A stretch of 64,000 bases of DNA from Ancylomarina sp. DW003 (lineage in GTDB: Bacteria; Bacteroidota; Bacteroidia; Bacteroidales; Marinifilaceae), in contig NZ_JAKJSD010000003.1 in assembly GCF_029029505.1 (NCBI RefSeq), positions 124,001-188,000 on the forward strand. The letters are read 5' to 3'. The notes beneath the pieces were generated by a model. The model searched no databases. It was not told the DNA's origin and saw only the letters and a list, made by a program, of their open reading frames with translations. The translations under genes and the position numbers were made by a program. Below, one piece after another: positions 1-8,475 of the stretch. Each line of letters opens with the position of its first letter. Within the stretch, counting starts at the first letter, position 1.

Positions 1-326
1 GCAGAGGAATTGTCTATACCATTAGCAACATCCTGATAGGAACAAACAGAACCGAAAGGTATTGACATGACCTCTTTCCAAATTTTTATCTGAAAAGGTG
101 TGCCGTCTGGATTAACTTGAACGGAAAACTCTTTTAAATGACCTTCAAAATAAGCTTTAAGTTCTTTTTTTGTTGCTTCCAATAATTCCGAACCCTGAAT
201 CCAATTGTCTTGAATTTCATGCTCGTGATCATCAGGAGGAAAAACAATTTCTTTTAGGGCAAACTCTTGGGCAAGAAGTAATAAATTTCCAATTGGAGAA
301 GAGAGAATATCGAAATAAAGTTGCAT
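1..326 (-). CDS. ogt: Methylated-DNA--protein-cysteine methyltransferase (partial, N-terminal part)
   Basis: The first 108 codons of a protein running off the window edge, starting at ATG 326-324 (MQLYFDILSSPIGNLLLL). The N-terminal half has the small ribonuclease-like domain typical of Ogt/MGMT. The segment FQIKIWKEVMSIPFGSVCSYQ followed by DVANGI matches the conserved start of the DNA-binding domain (consensus FQxxVWxxLxxIPxGxxxSYxxvA). The catalytic PCHR motif would lie beyond position 1 and cannot be checked. The family transfers alkyl groups from O6-alkylguanine to a cysteine in a one-off suicide reaction. No partner gene is visible on this side; tcdA begins downstream on the same strand after a terminator. 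Confidence 0.88.
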   Translation of the reverse strand, partial: MQLYFDILSSPIGNLLLLAQEFALKEIVFPPDDHEHEIQDNWIQGSELLEATKKELKAYFEGHLKEFSVQVNPDGTPFQIKIWKEVMSIPFGSVCSYQDVANGIDNSS

Positions 327-446
327 ACTAGTTTCGGTTAGATGTTCAATTATTTATTTGATTTACCGAAGGTAGTAAAAAGCTCGCTTAAGTATATTTA
401 CTCAGGAATATTTTTAAGGTATTTTAAATACTTCTGATTATTAGAT

Positions 447-483
447 AGTAAAAACCCTTGCTATTTTAAAATAACAAGGGTTC
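447..483 (-). terminator. Rho-independent terminator of tatD-tcdA
   Basis: A nearly perfect hairpin (arms 453-467 and 468-482, one mismatch) lies just past the tcdA stop codon. Read on the minus strand it is followed by a short T run, so it ends the tatD-tcdA transcript. Confidence 0.75.
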
Positions 484-493
484 TTTAATAGTA

Positions 494-1231
494 TTACTCC
501 TCTTTTGCAGCAGCCAGATCTCTTAATACAACTGAAGCGATATAACAACCAAATATTGGAGGCATATATGAAATCGTACCAACATTCGATTTCTTATTTT
601 GACTTTCAACAAGCACTACAGCTTTCTTATCCACATCTTCTGGTGAAAAAACAACTTTTACGCCTTTTCGGACTCCAAGTTGATGAAGTTTTTTTCTAAG
701 CATTCTCGCCAATCGGCAATTGTAGGACTTCGAAATGTCTTTAATTTGAATCTGACTTGGATCCATTTTGCCACCTGCTCCCATCGAGCTCACAACTTTA
801 TATTTTAATTTCAAGCTATGGTAAATTAGGTGTATTTTGGGTGCAAGCGTGTCTATTGCATCAACGACATAGTCATACTCAGCTTCTTTTAGAACGTCTT
901 TCAAACGTTCTTCACGGATAAATTCATTTATGACTTTAAGCTTTAAATCTGGGTTAATTGCTAATAATCTTTCAGCCATAACATCAGCTTTGTCCTTGCC
1001 AATGGTCTTTGTTGTTGCAGGCAATTGCCTGTTTATATTTGAAGCTTCTATATCATCACCATCAACAATAGTCATTTGTCCAACACCAGCACGGCAAAGT
1101 AGTTCTGCCGTATAAGCACCAACACCACCAAGTCCAACGACTAAAATGTGAGCATTTTTCACTTGCTCTAATCTTTCTTCTCCAAGCAGAAGTTCCGTTC
1201 TGCTCAACCAATCAGTATTCATCTTATTCAA
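494..1231 (-). CDS. tcdA: tRNA threonylcarbamoyladenosine dehydratase (TcdA/CsdL, ThiF/E1 family)
   Basis: A 245-residue ThiF/MoeB/E1-like ATP-dependent enzyme. The nucleotide-binding motif VVGLGGVGAYTAELL is near residue 31, followed by TIVDGDDIEASNINRQ, which matches the E1-type D-x-D..N-x-N-R-Q signature, and then the VVDAIDTLAPK segment. TcdA cyclises the t6A modification at tRNA position 37 to ct6A using ATP. Length is close to the E. coli enzyme (268). The start may be Met1 or Met4; both leave the domain intact. It lies 26 bases downstream of a TatD gene on the same strand, so the two are probably cotranscribed. Confidence 0.9.
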   Translation of the reverse strand: MNKMNTDWLSRTELLLGEERLEQVKNAHILVVGLGGVGAYTAELLCRAGVGQMTIVDGDDIEASNINRQLPATTKTIGKDKADVMAERLLAINPDLKLKVINEFIREERLKDVLKEAEYDYVVDAIDTLAPKIHLIYHSLKLKYKVVSSMGAGGKMDPSQIQIKDISKSYNCRLARMLRKKLHQLGVRKGVKVVFSPEDVDKKAVVLVESQNKKSNVGTISYMPPIFGCYIASVVLRDLAAAKEE

Positions 1232-1257
1232 AAAATAATTATATCTATCAGATCTGT

Positions 1258-1941
1258 TTACGATCTATCAATTTCTCTAAGTTTAAAGACGGATGTGAAA
1301 CTCTTGAAAATAGTTTCTTTTAGTTCATCGATCTGTATGTTTTTTATTTCAGCAGCCTTATTATATATTTCAATAACAGAATGGTTCGACTCATCCGTTT
1401 CCAGAAAAATTCGGTTTAAAGGCAAAGCTTTGAAAATATTTTGCACTTTGATGTCGAACAATAGGGCTTCTCCAAAGGAAATGAAACAATTTTGAGCAAG
1501 TAAGCTTTGCGCTATATGTTGGTTGTTTCGATAGCCATGAATTATCCAATCTGTATTTGGTTTTAATCTTTTTTTTAGAGAAAGCAATTCAGAAAAACAT
1601 TTTACGCAATGAATAATAACAGCTTTATTAAGCTCTTCTGCAATTTCAACTTGATCCCGAAAGAATTCTTCTTGAATACTTAATGGAGTTGAAATTATTC
1701 GATCTAAGCCTATCTCTCCAATGGCGATAACTTGAGTTTTATTAGCTGCTTTTTTTAGCCTCTCAAGGCTTGTTTTCCCTTCTTCCTTTTCAATATGCCA
1801 TGGGTGTAAACCCATAGAAATTGAATTGTGCAATTCTACCGAATCACCTAATTGACCAGTACAATAATTAACCACAGAAATTACACCTTCTACCTTTTGT
1901 AGATGGTGTGTGTGGACGTCTATATAAGGGGTTTCCTGCAT
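1258..1941 (-). CDS. tatD: TatD family metal-dependent hydrolase (putative DNase)
   Basis: A 227-residue amidohydrolase-like TIM barrel. Visible motifs are IDVHTHH at the N-terminus (metal ligands), GLHPWH, AIGEIGLD, VIIHCVKCFSELL, WIIHGYRNN and LETDES near the C-terminus, the usual TatD order. It is shorter than typical TatD (about 255) but no motif is missing. The family hydrolyses nucleic acid 3' ends and possibly other substrates; the specific substrate here is unknown. It is the first gene of a tatD-tcdA pair. A TATTTTTG -7 element precedes it. Confidence 0.85.
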   Translation of the reverse strand: MQETPYIDVHTHHLQKVEGVISVVNYCTGQLGDSVELHNSISMGLHPWHIEKEEGKTSLERLKKAANKTQVIAIGEIGLDRIISTPLSIQEEFFRDQVEIAEELNKAVIIHCVKCFSELLSLKKRLKPNTDWIIHGYRNNQHIAQSLLAQNCFISFGEALLFDIKVQNIFKALPLNRIFLETDESNHSVIEIYNKAAEIKNIQIDELKETIFKSFTSVFKLREIDRS

Positions 1942-1959
1942 TATTTATATTTAGCTTGG

Positions 1960-1967
1960 CAAAAATA
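1960..1967 (-). promoter_or_regulatory. Bacteroidota-type -7 element for tatD-tcdA
   Basis: On the minus strand this reads TATTTTTG, a full match to TAnnTTTG, 19 bases before the tatD start codon. No good -33 TTTG was found at the usual spacing, so this is a moderate call. Confidence 0.5.
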
Positions 1968-2133
1968 TAAAAATATTGGAAAATGTGACTTTCTCTTTTG
2001 GATTAAGATTAGGAGGAAAGAGGGCGTTTATCTCTGTGATCTTCATTTTATTATCACACATTCAGTAAAGATAAGCTTTTAATTTGACTGATAAAAAGGT
2101 TTGGTGTAAATGGATGAATTTCGTCTGTAAGCC

Positions 2134-2163
2134 TTGTAAACACAGAAATTATTGCTTACTTTG
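2134..2163 (+). promoter_or_regulatory. Candidate promoter of the structured RNA
   Basis: TTG at 2134-2136 followed, at 19 bases' spacing, by TTACTTTG at 2156-2163, one base off TAnnTTTG. The predicted start is near 2170. Immediately downstream is a perfect 14-bp palindrome, AAAGAACGTTCTTT (2172-2185), that could be an operator or a 5' hairpin. Confidence 0.4.
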
Positions 2164-2207
2164 CATACAAGAAAGAACGTTCTTTACATATAAGATAAAA
2201 GCATAAT

Positions 2208-2381
2208 CGCACTAGTTATCGATTGTTAAACTCAACACTTACAAGTTACCGAGAAAGCTACACGTTTGCAAAAGCAGGCCCCAACCTTAGGGTTGTTTTC
2301 GGACACAGGGGAAACTTGACCAGATGGGCACTCAAATCCTGTTTTATAGGAGTTTAAAATCCATTAGCTAGTGCGTTTTTT
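2208..2381 (+). ncRNA. Structured small RNA, about 174 nt, possibly 6S-like
   Basis: In a 566-base gap without a protein gene, CGCACTAG (2208-2215) pairs perfectly with CTAGTGCG (2368-2375) followed by six T, so the closing stem doubles as a terminator. Nested inside are TTAAACTC (2226-2233) with GAGTTTAA (2350-2357), CAAGTT (2242-2247) with AACTTG (2313-2318), and CCGAGAA (2249-2255) with TTTTCGG (2296-2302). A small hairpin CAACC-TTAG-GGTTG sits within. A long rod interrupted by internal loops resembles 6S RNA (6S-Flavo type), but no homology was tested and the identity is inference. Strand is chosen from the T tract and upstream promoter. Confidence 0.6.
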
Positions 2382-2462
2382 ATACCCTGTTTTTTCTTAT
2401 AAAGCTGACTCCTTTTTTATTAATTCACTTGTTTTGAATTTAGAAAATTTCCCGCGAATTGC

Positions 2463-2470
2463 TACTTTTG
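2463..2470 (+). promoter_or_regulatory. truA promoter (-7 element)
   Basis: TACTTTTG is a full match to TAnnTTTG, 38 bases before the truA start. A weak TTTA is located 20 bases upstream of it at the -33 position. Confidence 0.5.
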
Positions 2471-2507
2471 TTCCAAATCAGAAGCTAACTATAAACACAT
2501 TTTTATT

Positions 2508-3269
2508 TTGACTCACAGATATTTTATTCGACTTAGTTACAAAGGAACTCATTATCATGGGTGGCAAGTGCAACCCAATGCTATTACAGTTCAGGAGGTT
2601 TTAAATAAGGCTTTAAGTACAGTACTTAATCAGGAAATAAATGTGGTTGGTTGCGGAAGAACAGATACTGGTGTTCATGCTAGTGATTTTGTTGCGCACT
2701 TTGATATAGAAGGTAAGAGAGATGTGGAGAAAGAGAAACTTGTATTTCGTTTGAACCGGTTTTTACCATACGATATTGCCGTTAAATCTTTGTTCGAAGT
2801 TAAACCGGATGCTCATACACGTTTTGATGCCTTGTCAAGAACATATCAGTATTTTATAAGTAGAGATAAAAACCCGTTTCGTTCGGAATCTCATTGGAAT
2901 ATGACTCATGAACTTGATGTAGATAAAATGAATGAGGCTGCTAAGCTTTTGTTCGAATATGAGGATTTTACGAGTTTTAGCAAATTACACACCGATGCTA
3001 AAACTAATATCTGTAAAATTTATAAGGCAGAATGGGAAGATAGAGGAGATGAAATTGTTTTTACAGTAAGTGCAGATCGTTTCCTTCGCAATATGGTTCG
3101 TGCTATTGTCGGAACCTTGATTGAGGTGGGCCGAGGTAAATTAGATATGGCAGGTTTCCGTCAGGTGATAGAAAGTAAGAATAGAGGTAAGGCAGGAACA
3201 TCTGTCCCCGGTCATGGCTTATTTCTTTGTACAATTGAATACCCTCAAGGCTTAAAATTAGAAGATTAG
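2508..3269 (+). CDS. truA: tRNA pseudouridine(38-40) synthase TruA
   Basis: A 253-residue TruA-family enzyme that isomerises uridines 38-40 in the tRNA anticodon arm. The active-site region [11 protein letters not shown] near residue 50 contains the catalytic aspartate. The opening [16 protein letters not shown] and the [18 protein letters not shown] segment near the C-terminus are also typical. The reading frame opens with TTG at 2508 ([13 protein letters not shown]) and there is no in-frame ATG that would keep the conserved N-terminus, so TTG is the likely start. It is convergent with aroE, with only three bases between stop codons. Confidence 0.95.
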   Translation: MTHRYFIRLSYKGTHYHGWQVQPNAITVQEVLNKALSTVLNQEINVVGCGRTDTGVHASDFVAHFDIEGKRDVEKEKLVFRLNRFLPYDIAVKSLFEVKPDAHTRFDALSRTYQYFISRDKNPFRSESHWNMTHELDVDKMNEAAKLLFEYEDFTSFSKLHTDAKTNICKIYKAEWEDRGDEIVFTVSADRFLRNMVRAIVGTLIEVGRGKLDMAGFRQVIESKNRGKAGTSVPGHGLFLCTIEYPQGLKLED

Positions 3270-3272
3270 GGT

Positions 3273-4013
3273 TTATTCATTCCAGATTTCCCAACTTTTT
3301 TCAGCTTGTAAATGAAGCATTTTTAAGCCATTATGAGTTTTTGAACCTTGCTCTATACCTTTCGACATAAAAAGGGTAGTGGATGGGTTATAAACTAAGT
3401 CATAAAGGAAATGATCTTGACTAATTAGATTGTAATTTAAATCAGGACAAGTGTCTGTTTTAGGAAAGGTTCCCAGCGGTGTACAATTGATAATTAGTTT
3501 ATGCTTTGATATTATATCTTTAGAAAGATCTTGGTAAGATATAGAGCTTTCTATTTGTTTACGAGAAACTGAAATGAAATCTATACTTTGATTTTTGAGT
3601 GCCGTTGCCACAGCTTTAGAGGCTCCGCCAGTTCCTAAAATAAGAGCCTTAGGTTTCTCTTCTTTAATAAAATCAGACAAAGATTCACCGAAACCATAAA
3701 TATCGGTATTGTATCCCTTCAAATGGATTTGACCACCTTTACGACGAATTTGAATTGAATTAACAGCTCCTATCTCTTTGGCTAAAGGATCAATCTCATC
3801 CAAATAAGTCATGACTTCTTCTTTGTAAGGAATTGTTACGCAAAGTCCTTTAAGTGTCGGATTATTTTTTATGATATCTTGAATCTCTTCAATTTTTGGA
3901 ATCTCAAAATTTAGAAATTGAGCATCAATCTTTTCGGTCTGAAATTTTTCAGTGAAATACTGCTTAGAAAAAGAATGTCCCAATGGGTTTCCAATAATGC
4001 CGTATGTTTTCAT
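3273..4013 (-). CDS. aroE: Shikimate dehydrogenase
   Basis: A 246-residue NADPH-dependent shikimate dehydrogenase (aromatic amino acid pathway). The start MKTYGIIGNPLGHSFS is the canonical shikimate-binding N-terminus, so ATG 4013-4011 is chosen. An upstream ATG at 4076 would add 21 residues that do not fit the family. Other motifs are VTIPYKEEV (catalytic lysine), NTD in KGYNTDIYG, the nucleotide-binding ALILGTGGASKAV, and NCTPLGTFP. It is the last gene of the minus-strand run TPR - DUF368 - aroE. Confidence 0.95.
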   Translation of the reverse strand: MKTYGIIGNPLGHSFSKQYFTEKFQTEKIDAQFLNFEIPKIEEIQDIIKNNPTLKGLCVTIPYKEEVMTYLDEIDPLAKEIGAVNSIQIRRKGGQIHLKGYNTDIYGFGESLSDFIKEEKPKALILGTGGASKAVATALKNQSIDFISVSRKQIESSISYQDLSKDIISKHKLIINCTPLGTFPKTDTCPDLNYNLISQDHFLYDLVYNPSTTLFMSKGIEQGSKTHNGLKMLHLQAEKSWEIWNE

Positions 4014-4102
4014 GAGTTCAAGGCTAAAGTGAAGGAAGTGTAAAGGTGAAAGGTATAATATTTTTAGAGTTTTCAAAATTACCTCATCACCTCATTATAA
4101 AA

Positions 4103-5038
4103 TTATTTTTTTGATTCCAGACTGTATTTATCCATGATAATGATGAGGAAAAAACCTATAAAAGCCAAGCCAACAGCTAAGGCTAAGTTTGAACCTTGTC
4201 CGGTCAGATTTTCAAAAGTTTGAGGTAAGATATTTTCCTGCACCAAAGCTTTTTCAACTCCATGTCTATCAGTAAATGTAGAGATGGTTTCTTTCCATGG
4301 CCAAACCTTATTTAAAGAGCCAATCATAAAGCCTGATAAAAGAGCAATGGTCATATTGTGGTACTTTTTAAGTAGCCAGCTAAGCAGATTGGAGAAGCTT
4401 AATAAGCCTACCGCAGCACCGACTCCAACTACGGCAATAACATCGAATTTGAAATTGCTAAGAGCACTAAGCACAAATTCGTATTTGCCTAATAAAAGAA
4501 GAATGAAGGCTCCTGAAATACCTGGTAATATCATGGCGCAAATGGCTAAGGCTCCCGATAAGAACAGAAACCAATATGCATTTGTTGTTTCGGCTGGTGT
4601 GACTACGGTTACCATATAGGCAATTCCTATTCCAATAAGCATAGCTATAATGCTGCGTATTTTCCACTCTGTAATTTTTCTAGCAATGACTAGTGCAGAG
4701 GCTACAATTAAACCAAAGAAAAAGGACCAAATTAGAATAGGGTGTTGCTCTAAAAGGTATTTAATTAATTTTGCTAATGACACAAAACTTATTCCGATTC
4801 CTAAAACAATAGAAAGAAGAAAATTACCATTAACAGCTTTCCAAAAGTCAGTCAGTTTAAAATTAAGAAGTAGTTTAATTGTATTTAAATTGACAGATTT
4901 AATACTGTTGATAAGTTCTTCGTATATACCTGTTATAAATGCAATAGTTCCTCCAGAAACGCCTGGAACAACATCTGCTGCACCCATTCCCATACCTTTC
5001 AGGGCAATAATAATATAATCCTTAATTGATCTACTCAT
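4103..5038 (-). CDS. DUF368 membrane protein, putative polyprenyl-phosphate translocase (PopT-like)
   Basis: A 311-residue polytopic membrane protein with about eight or nine hydrophobic segments. The start KGMGMGAADVVPGVSGGTIAF and the internal repeat-like MILPGISGAFILLLLGKYE are the signature half-repeats of DUF368. DUF368 proteins (PopT) were reported, with DedA proteins, to recycle undecaprenyl phosphate across the inner membrane. This activity is inferred for the present protein from family only. It lies between a TPR gene (75-base gap) and aroE on the same strand. Confidence 0.88.
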   Translation of the reverse strand: MSRSIKDYIIIALKGMGMGAADVVPGVSGGTIAFITGIYEELINSIKSVNLNTIKLLLNFKLTDFWKAVNGNFLLSIVLGIGISFVSLAKLIKYLLEQHPILIWSFFFGLIVASALVIARKITEWKIRSIIAMLIGIGIAYMVTVVTPAETTNAYWFLFLSGALAICAMILPGISGAFILLLLGKYEFVLSALSNFKFDVIAVVGVGAAVGLLSFSNLLSWLLKKYHNMTIALLSGFMIGSLNKVWPWKETISTFTDRHGVEKALVQENILPQTFENLTGQGSNLALAVGLAFIGFFLIIIMDKYSLESKK

Positions 5039-5113
5039 AATTTAATAATCTATGTTATAGGCTAATTCGTATTTTGTAATTATTAAAAACACAAGGCCTA
5101 AAAAAAGCTAATT

Positions 5114-6517
5114 CTATTGATTAGCTTTTATAATTTGTTTGAATTTGTTATTATCCTCCAGCTCTGGAAACTGAATGAAAATATCTTCGAGTTTATTTTC
5201 GGGGTTTGCCATAGCTTTTCGCAGGTAATGTTCTGCGGCATTGGAATCCGAAGCGAGCATATAGTAGGCTGCTAGATTGTTCTGAAGTTGAACATCATCA
5301 GGGCAACAGCCCAAACTTTCCAGTAAAACATCAATAGCAGCTTCTTTCTTGTCGTTTTGATGATAGAATTCAGCCAATGTTATAGCATAAGTTGGATCAT
5401 ATGGATCCAAATTTATGGCTTCACGGAAACATTGAACTGCCTTTTGAGCTTCAGGCATTCGTGAGTAGGCTGATCCTAAAGCAAACCAATAGTCAGGGTT
5501 TTTATCCTCTAATCTTTTTGCCTCGCTTAGGTAAATTAAGCATTCATCTATTTTATCTTGATAAAGGAGAATTAAACCCATACCAAACCATGGATCAGCA
5601 AATTTTTCATCTTCCTTAATAGCATTTTCGTAATAAATCATAGCTTGATCATATTCCTCAAGTTTTTCAAAACATTCACCAATATAGGAATAGGTCGAGG
5701 CATGATCATCATCAAAATCAAGATATTCGATATAGCTTTTTATGGCCTCTTCGAATTTCTCACAAAGAGCTAATGCATTGGCCTTGTTAAAATAGGCTTT
5801 ACTATGCTTTTCGTTAATGGCTATGCAAAAGTCATAAGCTTCAATTGAATTTAGACTTTGATTATTTCTATTGTAAAGAATGCCTAAATTGTACCAGGCA
5901 TTATCTGAAAAAGGATCAAGTTCAAGATAGGCTTTATAAGCCTCGATACTTTCTTTGTCCTTTTGCAGTTTCTCGTAGCAATAAGCAATCTCAAACAGAA
6001 TCTCCGGATCTTGATTGTTCAGCTTATGAACTTCAATAAAGTAGGGTAGAGCCAACTCATACAAACCTAATTGTTCGAAAGAAACCGCAATTCTAAATAA
6101 TAAATCTTCCTTATCATCGTAACATAAACTCAGTGCAATATCAAACTGCTTTTTAGCATTTTGAGGTTTCTTGAGAATGTTATAAATATTTCCGATAAGA
6201 ATGTAAATGTTTTTGTTGGTGCTTTCTATTCCTTTTAGTTTTTTCAGAATAGTAAGTGCTTTTATTTCTTCACCTCTGCCTATTAAAACCTGTGCATGTT
6301 TTAATTGCAAAGAAATGGAGGAGGGGTGTTGCTGCATGGCTAAGTCAGAAGCTTTAGAAGCTTTAGCCAACTTATGATTTTCAAGATAATGGTCGACGAG
6401 GTTTTCAAACTCATGTACATCAAAGTAACATGGCTTGTTGTTCTTGATCATTGTTTCGAATCGATCTACTGATTCAAGAGCATCATCGTCAAAATAATTC
6501 TCAGTATTATCTATCAT
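5114..6517 (-). CDS. Tetratricopeptide repeat protein
   Basis: A 467-residue protein made almost entirely of tandem TPR units, about eleven. Recognisable units include AWYNLGILYNRNNQSLNSIEAY, AYFNKANALALCEKFEEA and YWFALGSAYSRMPEAQKAVQ (motif quoted in pieces). There is no signal peptide or membrane segment, so it is probably cytoplasmic, and TPR arrays usually bind protein partners. The acidic N-terminus precedes the repeats. It is first in the run with DUF368 and aroE and has its own promoter. Specific function is unknown. Confidence 0.85.
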   Translation of the reverse strand: MIDNTENYFDDDALESVDRFETMIKNNKPCYFDVHEFENLVDHYLENHKLAKASKASDLAMQQHPSSISLQLKHAQVLIGRGEEIKALTILKKLKGIESTNKNIYILIGNIYNILKKPQNAKKQFDIALSLCYDDKEDLLFRIAVSFEQLGLYELALPYFIEVHKLNNQDPEILFEIAYCYEKLQKDKESIEAYKAYLELDPFSDNAWYNLGILYNRNNQSLNSIEAYDFCIAINEKHSKAYFNKANALALCEKFEEAIKSYIEYLDFDDDHASTYSYIGECFEKLEEYDQAMIYYENAIKEDEKFADPWFGMGLILLYQDKIDECLIYLSEAKRLEDKNPDYWFALGSAYSRMPEAQKAVQCFREAINLDPYDPTYAITLAEFYHQNDKKEAAIDVLLESLGCCPDDVQLQNNLAAYYMLASDSNAAEHYLRKAMANPENKLEDIFIQFPELEDNNKFKQIIKANQ

Positions 6518-6546
6518 TTATTTATTTGAATTGATAATTCTAGAAG

Positions 6547-6576
6547 CAAAAATAGTTTTAATTTGGAGATTTTCAA
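6547..6576 (-). promoter_or_regulatory. Promoter of TPR-popT-aroE run
   Basis: On the minus strand TTG (6576-6574), 19 bases, then TATTTTTG (6554-6547), a full match to TAnnTTTG at the usual spacing, 29 bases before the TPR gene start. Confidence 0.6.
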
Positions 6577-6596
6577 GATTAAGTTATCAACAATGC

Positions 6597-7796
6597 TTAT
6601 TTCGTGTTGAAACTACCTGAAAATAATAACCCCCCTACAACTCCCATTAGTATGTATGCAACTTGTGATCCCAGGTTGCCTGCATTCTCGATTGGTGAAC
6701 CAAGAAAGACTGTACTGATACCCATAAATGCTTTGCTTCCAGGAACAAGCATAATTATGCCCTGGGTTATAAATACATGCTTTGGAGAACGTGTGATATA
6801 TGAAAATAAATTACTGACTAAAACGACCGTAATACTTCCTATAAATGTACTGATAAGAATACCTGTAAATGATAACAGAACAGTAACACTATAGCTTATG
6901 ATACAAGTAAGAATACCGTATAGCATATCCTTTTTTCTCACTTGAAATATAGGAAGTAAGCATAGAGCCAGAAGTGGTATACCGGCATAGCTAGTCCATT
7001 TGGGCATATCATTTACAAGGGGATGAATGTTTATATCACAAAAAAGAGGAAGCACAGACAGACCCAATATCGTTCCGAAGAATTGTTTGAAAAGGGAAAT
7101 TGCAGCATCAAACAACTTGGCAGATCCGGAAACTAAGCTTTTATAGGTAATCTCTTCCAGAGCTGTTGTAATTGCAAGACCAGGAATAAATATAATGATA
7201 GCAGAAAGTATCGTTAAAGGAATGTTGATATCAGGTAACCATAGAGAAAGCACACCTATAAATATGGTCACCACAAAAGCTGCTAAGGCTTCCAGTGTGT
7301 TGTTTACAAACTGAGATTTTGGAGCAAGATACGTTAAACCATATACAACAGTTCCCATTACGCTGGCGGTAATACAAGATACAATGTTGGTACCTAACAA
7401 AAGACAAAATGCACCTGCTCCCAAGGCAAAGGCTAGGCTTAAAAGAAGGTGATTGGCCTTCTTCGACTGTTTGTATACCATACGTAGCTTGAGAGAAGCT
7501 TCATCAAAATCAATTTGATCAGCTAATACCTGATCTGTAATTTCTACTGCACTTGATAGGGCACCCAGATTTAATCCTCCGGGCGAAACACTTTCGATAT
7601 GATTGTAGGATTCATCTTCATTCTCGCTATAGAAAACATAGTTGATCCATGTTGGTGTATCCATAAAGCTTCCCCGAATACCTTTCGTTTTGGCAACTTG
7701 ACTTAGATAAATTTGAATTTTATACGAGGGTACACCGTAGATGTGTAAAGCTCTTCCCAGTTGAATGATAAATTGGTATTGTTTAGGTGTTTTCAA
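6597..7796 (-). CDS. Threonine/serine exporter family protein (ThrE-like, fused ThrE and ThrE_2 domains)
   Basis: A 399-residue inner-membrane protein. Residues about 5-130 match the hydrophilic N-terminal ThrE domain (GRALHIYGVPSYKIQ and PGGLNLGALSS). This is followed by about ten hydrophobic segments including the FIPGLAITTALEEI and ITQGIIMLVPGSKAFMG repeats typical of the two membrane modules. The family exports threonine, serine or small peptides by proton antiport. It is a stand-alone gene. The substrate here is not determined by the sequence. Confidence 0.88.
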   Translation of the reverse strand: MKTPKQYQFIIQLGRALHIYGVPSYKIQIYLSQVAKTKGIRGSFMDTPTWINYVFYSENEDESYNHIESVSPGGLNLGALSSAVEITDQVLADQIDFDEASLKLRMVYKQSKKANHLLLSLAFALGAGAFCLLLGTNIVSCITASVMGTVVYGLTYLAPKSQFVNNTLEALAAFVVTIFIGVLSLWLPDINIPLTILSAIIIFIPGLAITTALEEITYKSLVSGSAKLFDAAISLFKQFFGTILGLSVLPLFCDINIHPLVNDMPKWTSYAGIPLLALCLLPIFQVRKKDMLYGILTCIISYSVTVLLSFTGILISTFIGSITVVLVSNLFSYITRSPKHVFITQGIIMLVPGSKAFMGISTVFLGSPIENAGNLGSQVAYILMGVVGGLLFSGSFNTK

Positions 7797-7827
7797 TGTG
7801 CTTAGTCTTCTTTATTTTTAAATGGAA

Positions 7828-7858
7828 CAAATATAGATAAGTCTTTTGGAGTGAGAAA
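7828..7858 (-). promoter_or_regulatory. Promoter of the ThrE-like gene
   Basis: On the minus strand TTTC (7858-7855), 19 bases, then TATATTTG (7835-7828), a full TAnnTTTG match, 31 bases before the start codon. Confidence 0.55.
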
Positions 7859-7883
7859 CGTATTTTGTGAAAAATAAGAAAGA

Positions 7884-7910
7884 AAAAAAGGATCAACACT
7901 TTCGTATTGA
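7884..7910 (-). repeat. Vestigial half of a tRNA-Leu terminator
   Basis: The sequence AAAGGATCAACACTTTCG at 7885 onward repeats the left arm and loop of the two tRNA-Leu terminators (8012-8040, 8360-8393). Its right arm is replaced by unrelated sequence. It is probably the scar of a third, lost tRNA-Leu unit. Confidence 0.5.
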
Positions 7911-8009
7911 ATTTTGTTTGCGTCTGTCGGGATTACTCGTTCGTTCCTCTCTCGTTAACATGTTACGAACCCCCAATGGTTCTCGTCACTAAAATGTGAG
8001 CATAAAAAA

Positions 8010-8040
8010 AGGATCAACACTTTCGTATTAATCCTTTTTG
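8010..8040 (-). terminator. Terminator of tRNA-Leu copy 1
   Basis: On the minus strand a 12-bp stem (AAGGATTAATAC with GTGTTGATCCTT, two G-T pairs) closed by a GAAA tetraloop is followed by a run of seven T. Confidence 0.8.
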
Positions 8041-8122
8041 TGCGGATGAAGGGACTCGAACCCCCACGCCTCTCGGCACTAGATCCTAAGTCTAGCGCGG
8101 CTACCAATTACGCCACATCCGC
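8041..8122 (-). tRNA. tRNA-Leu (anticodon UAG), copy 1
   Basis: An 82-nt cloverleaf on the minus strand: acceptor GCGGATG/CATCCGC with discriminator A, D-arm with GG, anticodon stem CTAGA/TCTAG around loop CTTAGGA (anticodon TAG, reading CUA/CUN leucine codons). It has a long class-II variable arm (TGCCGAGAGGCGT) and a T-arm with TTCGAGT. CCA is not encoded. An essentially identical copy lies 353 bases away. Confidence 0.95.
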
Positions 8123-8359
8123 GTTTCTCTTGATTGCGGTGCAAAGATGGTTTGTTTTTCTATAAGCTGCAAGTTTTTTTTGAATAAAAAGATAAGAAAA
8201 GTCAATGTTTATTGATGGTCTGAGAGAAAGAGCTTGAATCTCAATTGTTAAGATGGAAATTTTAGTTTTTCACAAATTTTTCAACTTGATCCCTCATTCC
8301 TCTCTCATTAACATGTTACGAACCCCCGATGGTTCTCGTCACTAAAATATGAGCATAAA

Positions 8360-8393
8360 AAAAGGATTAACACTTTCGTATTAATCCTTTTTG
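8360..8393 (-). terminator. Terminator of tRNA-Leu copy 2
   Basis: Same GAAA-capped hairpin plus T run as for copy 1, with one pairing-preserving base difference in the stem. Confidence 0.8.
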
Positions 8394-8475
8394 TGCGGAT
8401 GAAGGGACTCGAACCCCCACGCCTCTCGGCACTAGATCCTAAGTCTAGCGCGGCTACCAATTACGCCACATCCGC
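8394..8475 (-). tRNA. tRNA-Leu (anticodon UAG), copy 2
   Basis: 82-nt class-II tRNA identical by eye to the copy at 8041-8122 across the whole cloverleaf, with the same anticodon TAG and long variable arm. It is upstream of copy 1 in the direction of transcription, and each copy has its own terminator. Confidence 0.95.

Larger units (their letters stand above)
7944..8235 (+). repeat. Tandem duplication, copy 1 (contains tRNA-Leu)
   Basis: This roughly 290-base block recurs at 8297-8590 with a 353-base offset. The tRNA gene, its terminator and the flanks on both sides are nearly identical, and identity decays toward the outer ends. Confidence 0.8.

Noticed and set aside
4014-4076. Upstream ATG of aroE
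   Set aside because: The extra residues do not fit the family; the canonical N-terminus begins at 4013.
4284-5018. Plus-strand frames opposite the DUF368 gene
   Set aside because: They are antisense shadows of a strongly supported membrane protein.
7915-7990. tRNA-like fragment near CGAACCCCC
   Set aside because: The stretch has T-arm-like bases but no acceptor or anticodon stem; the same flank is found beside copy 2, so it is part of the duplicated block rather than a gene.
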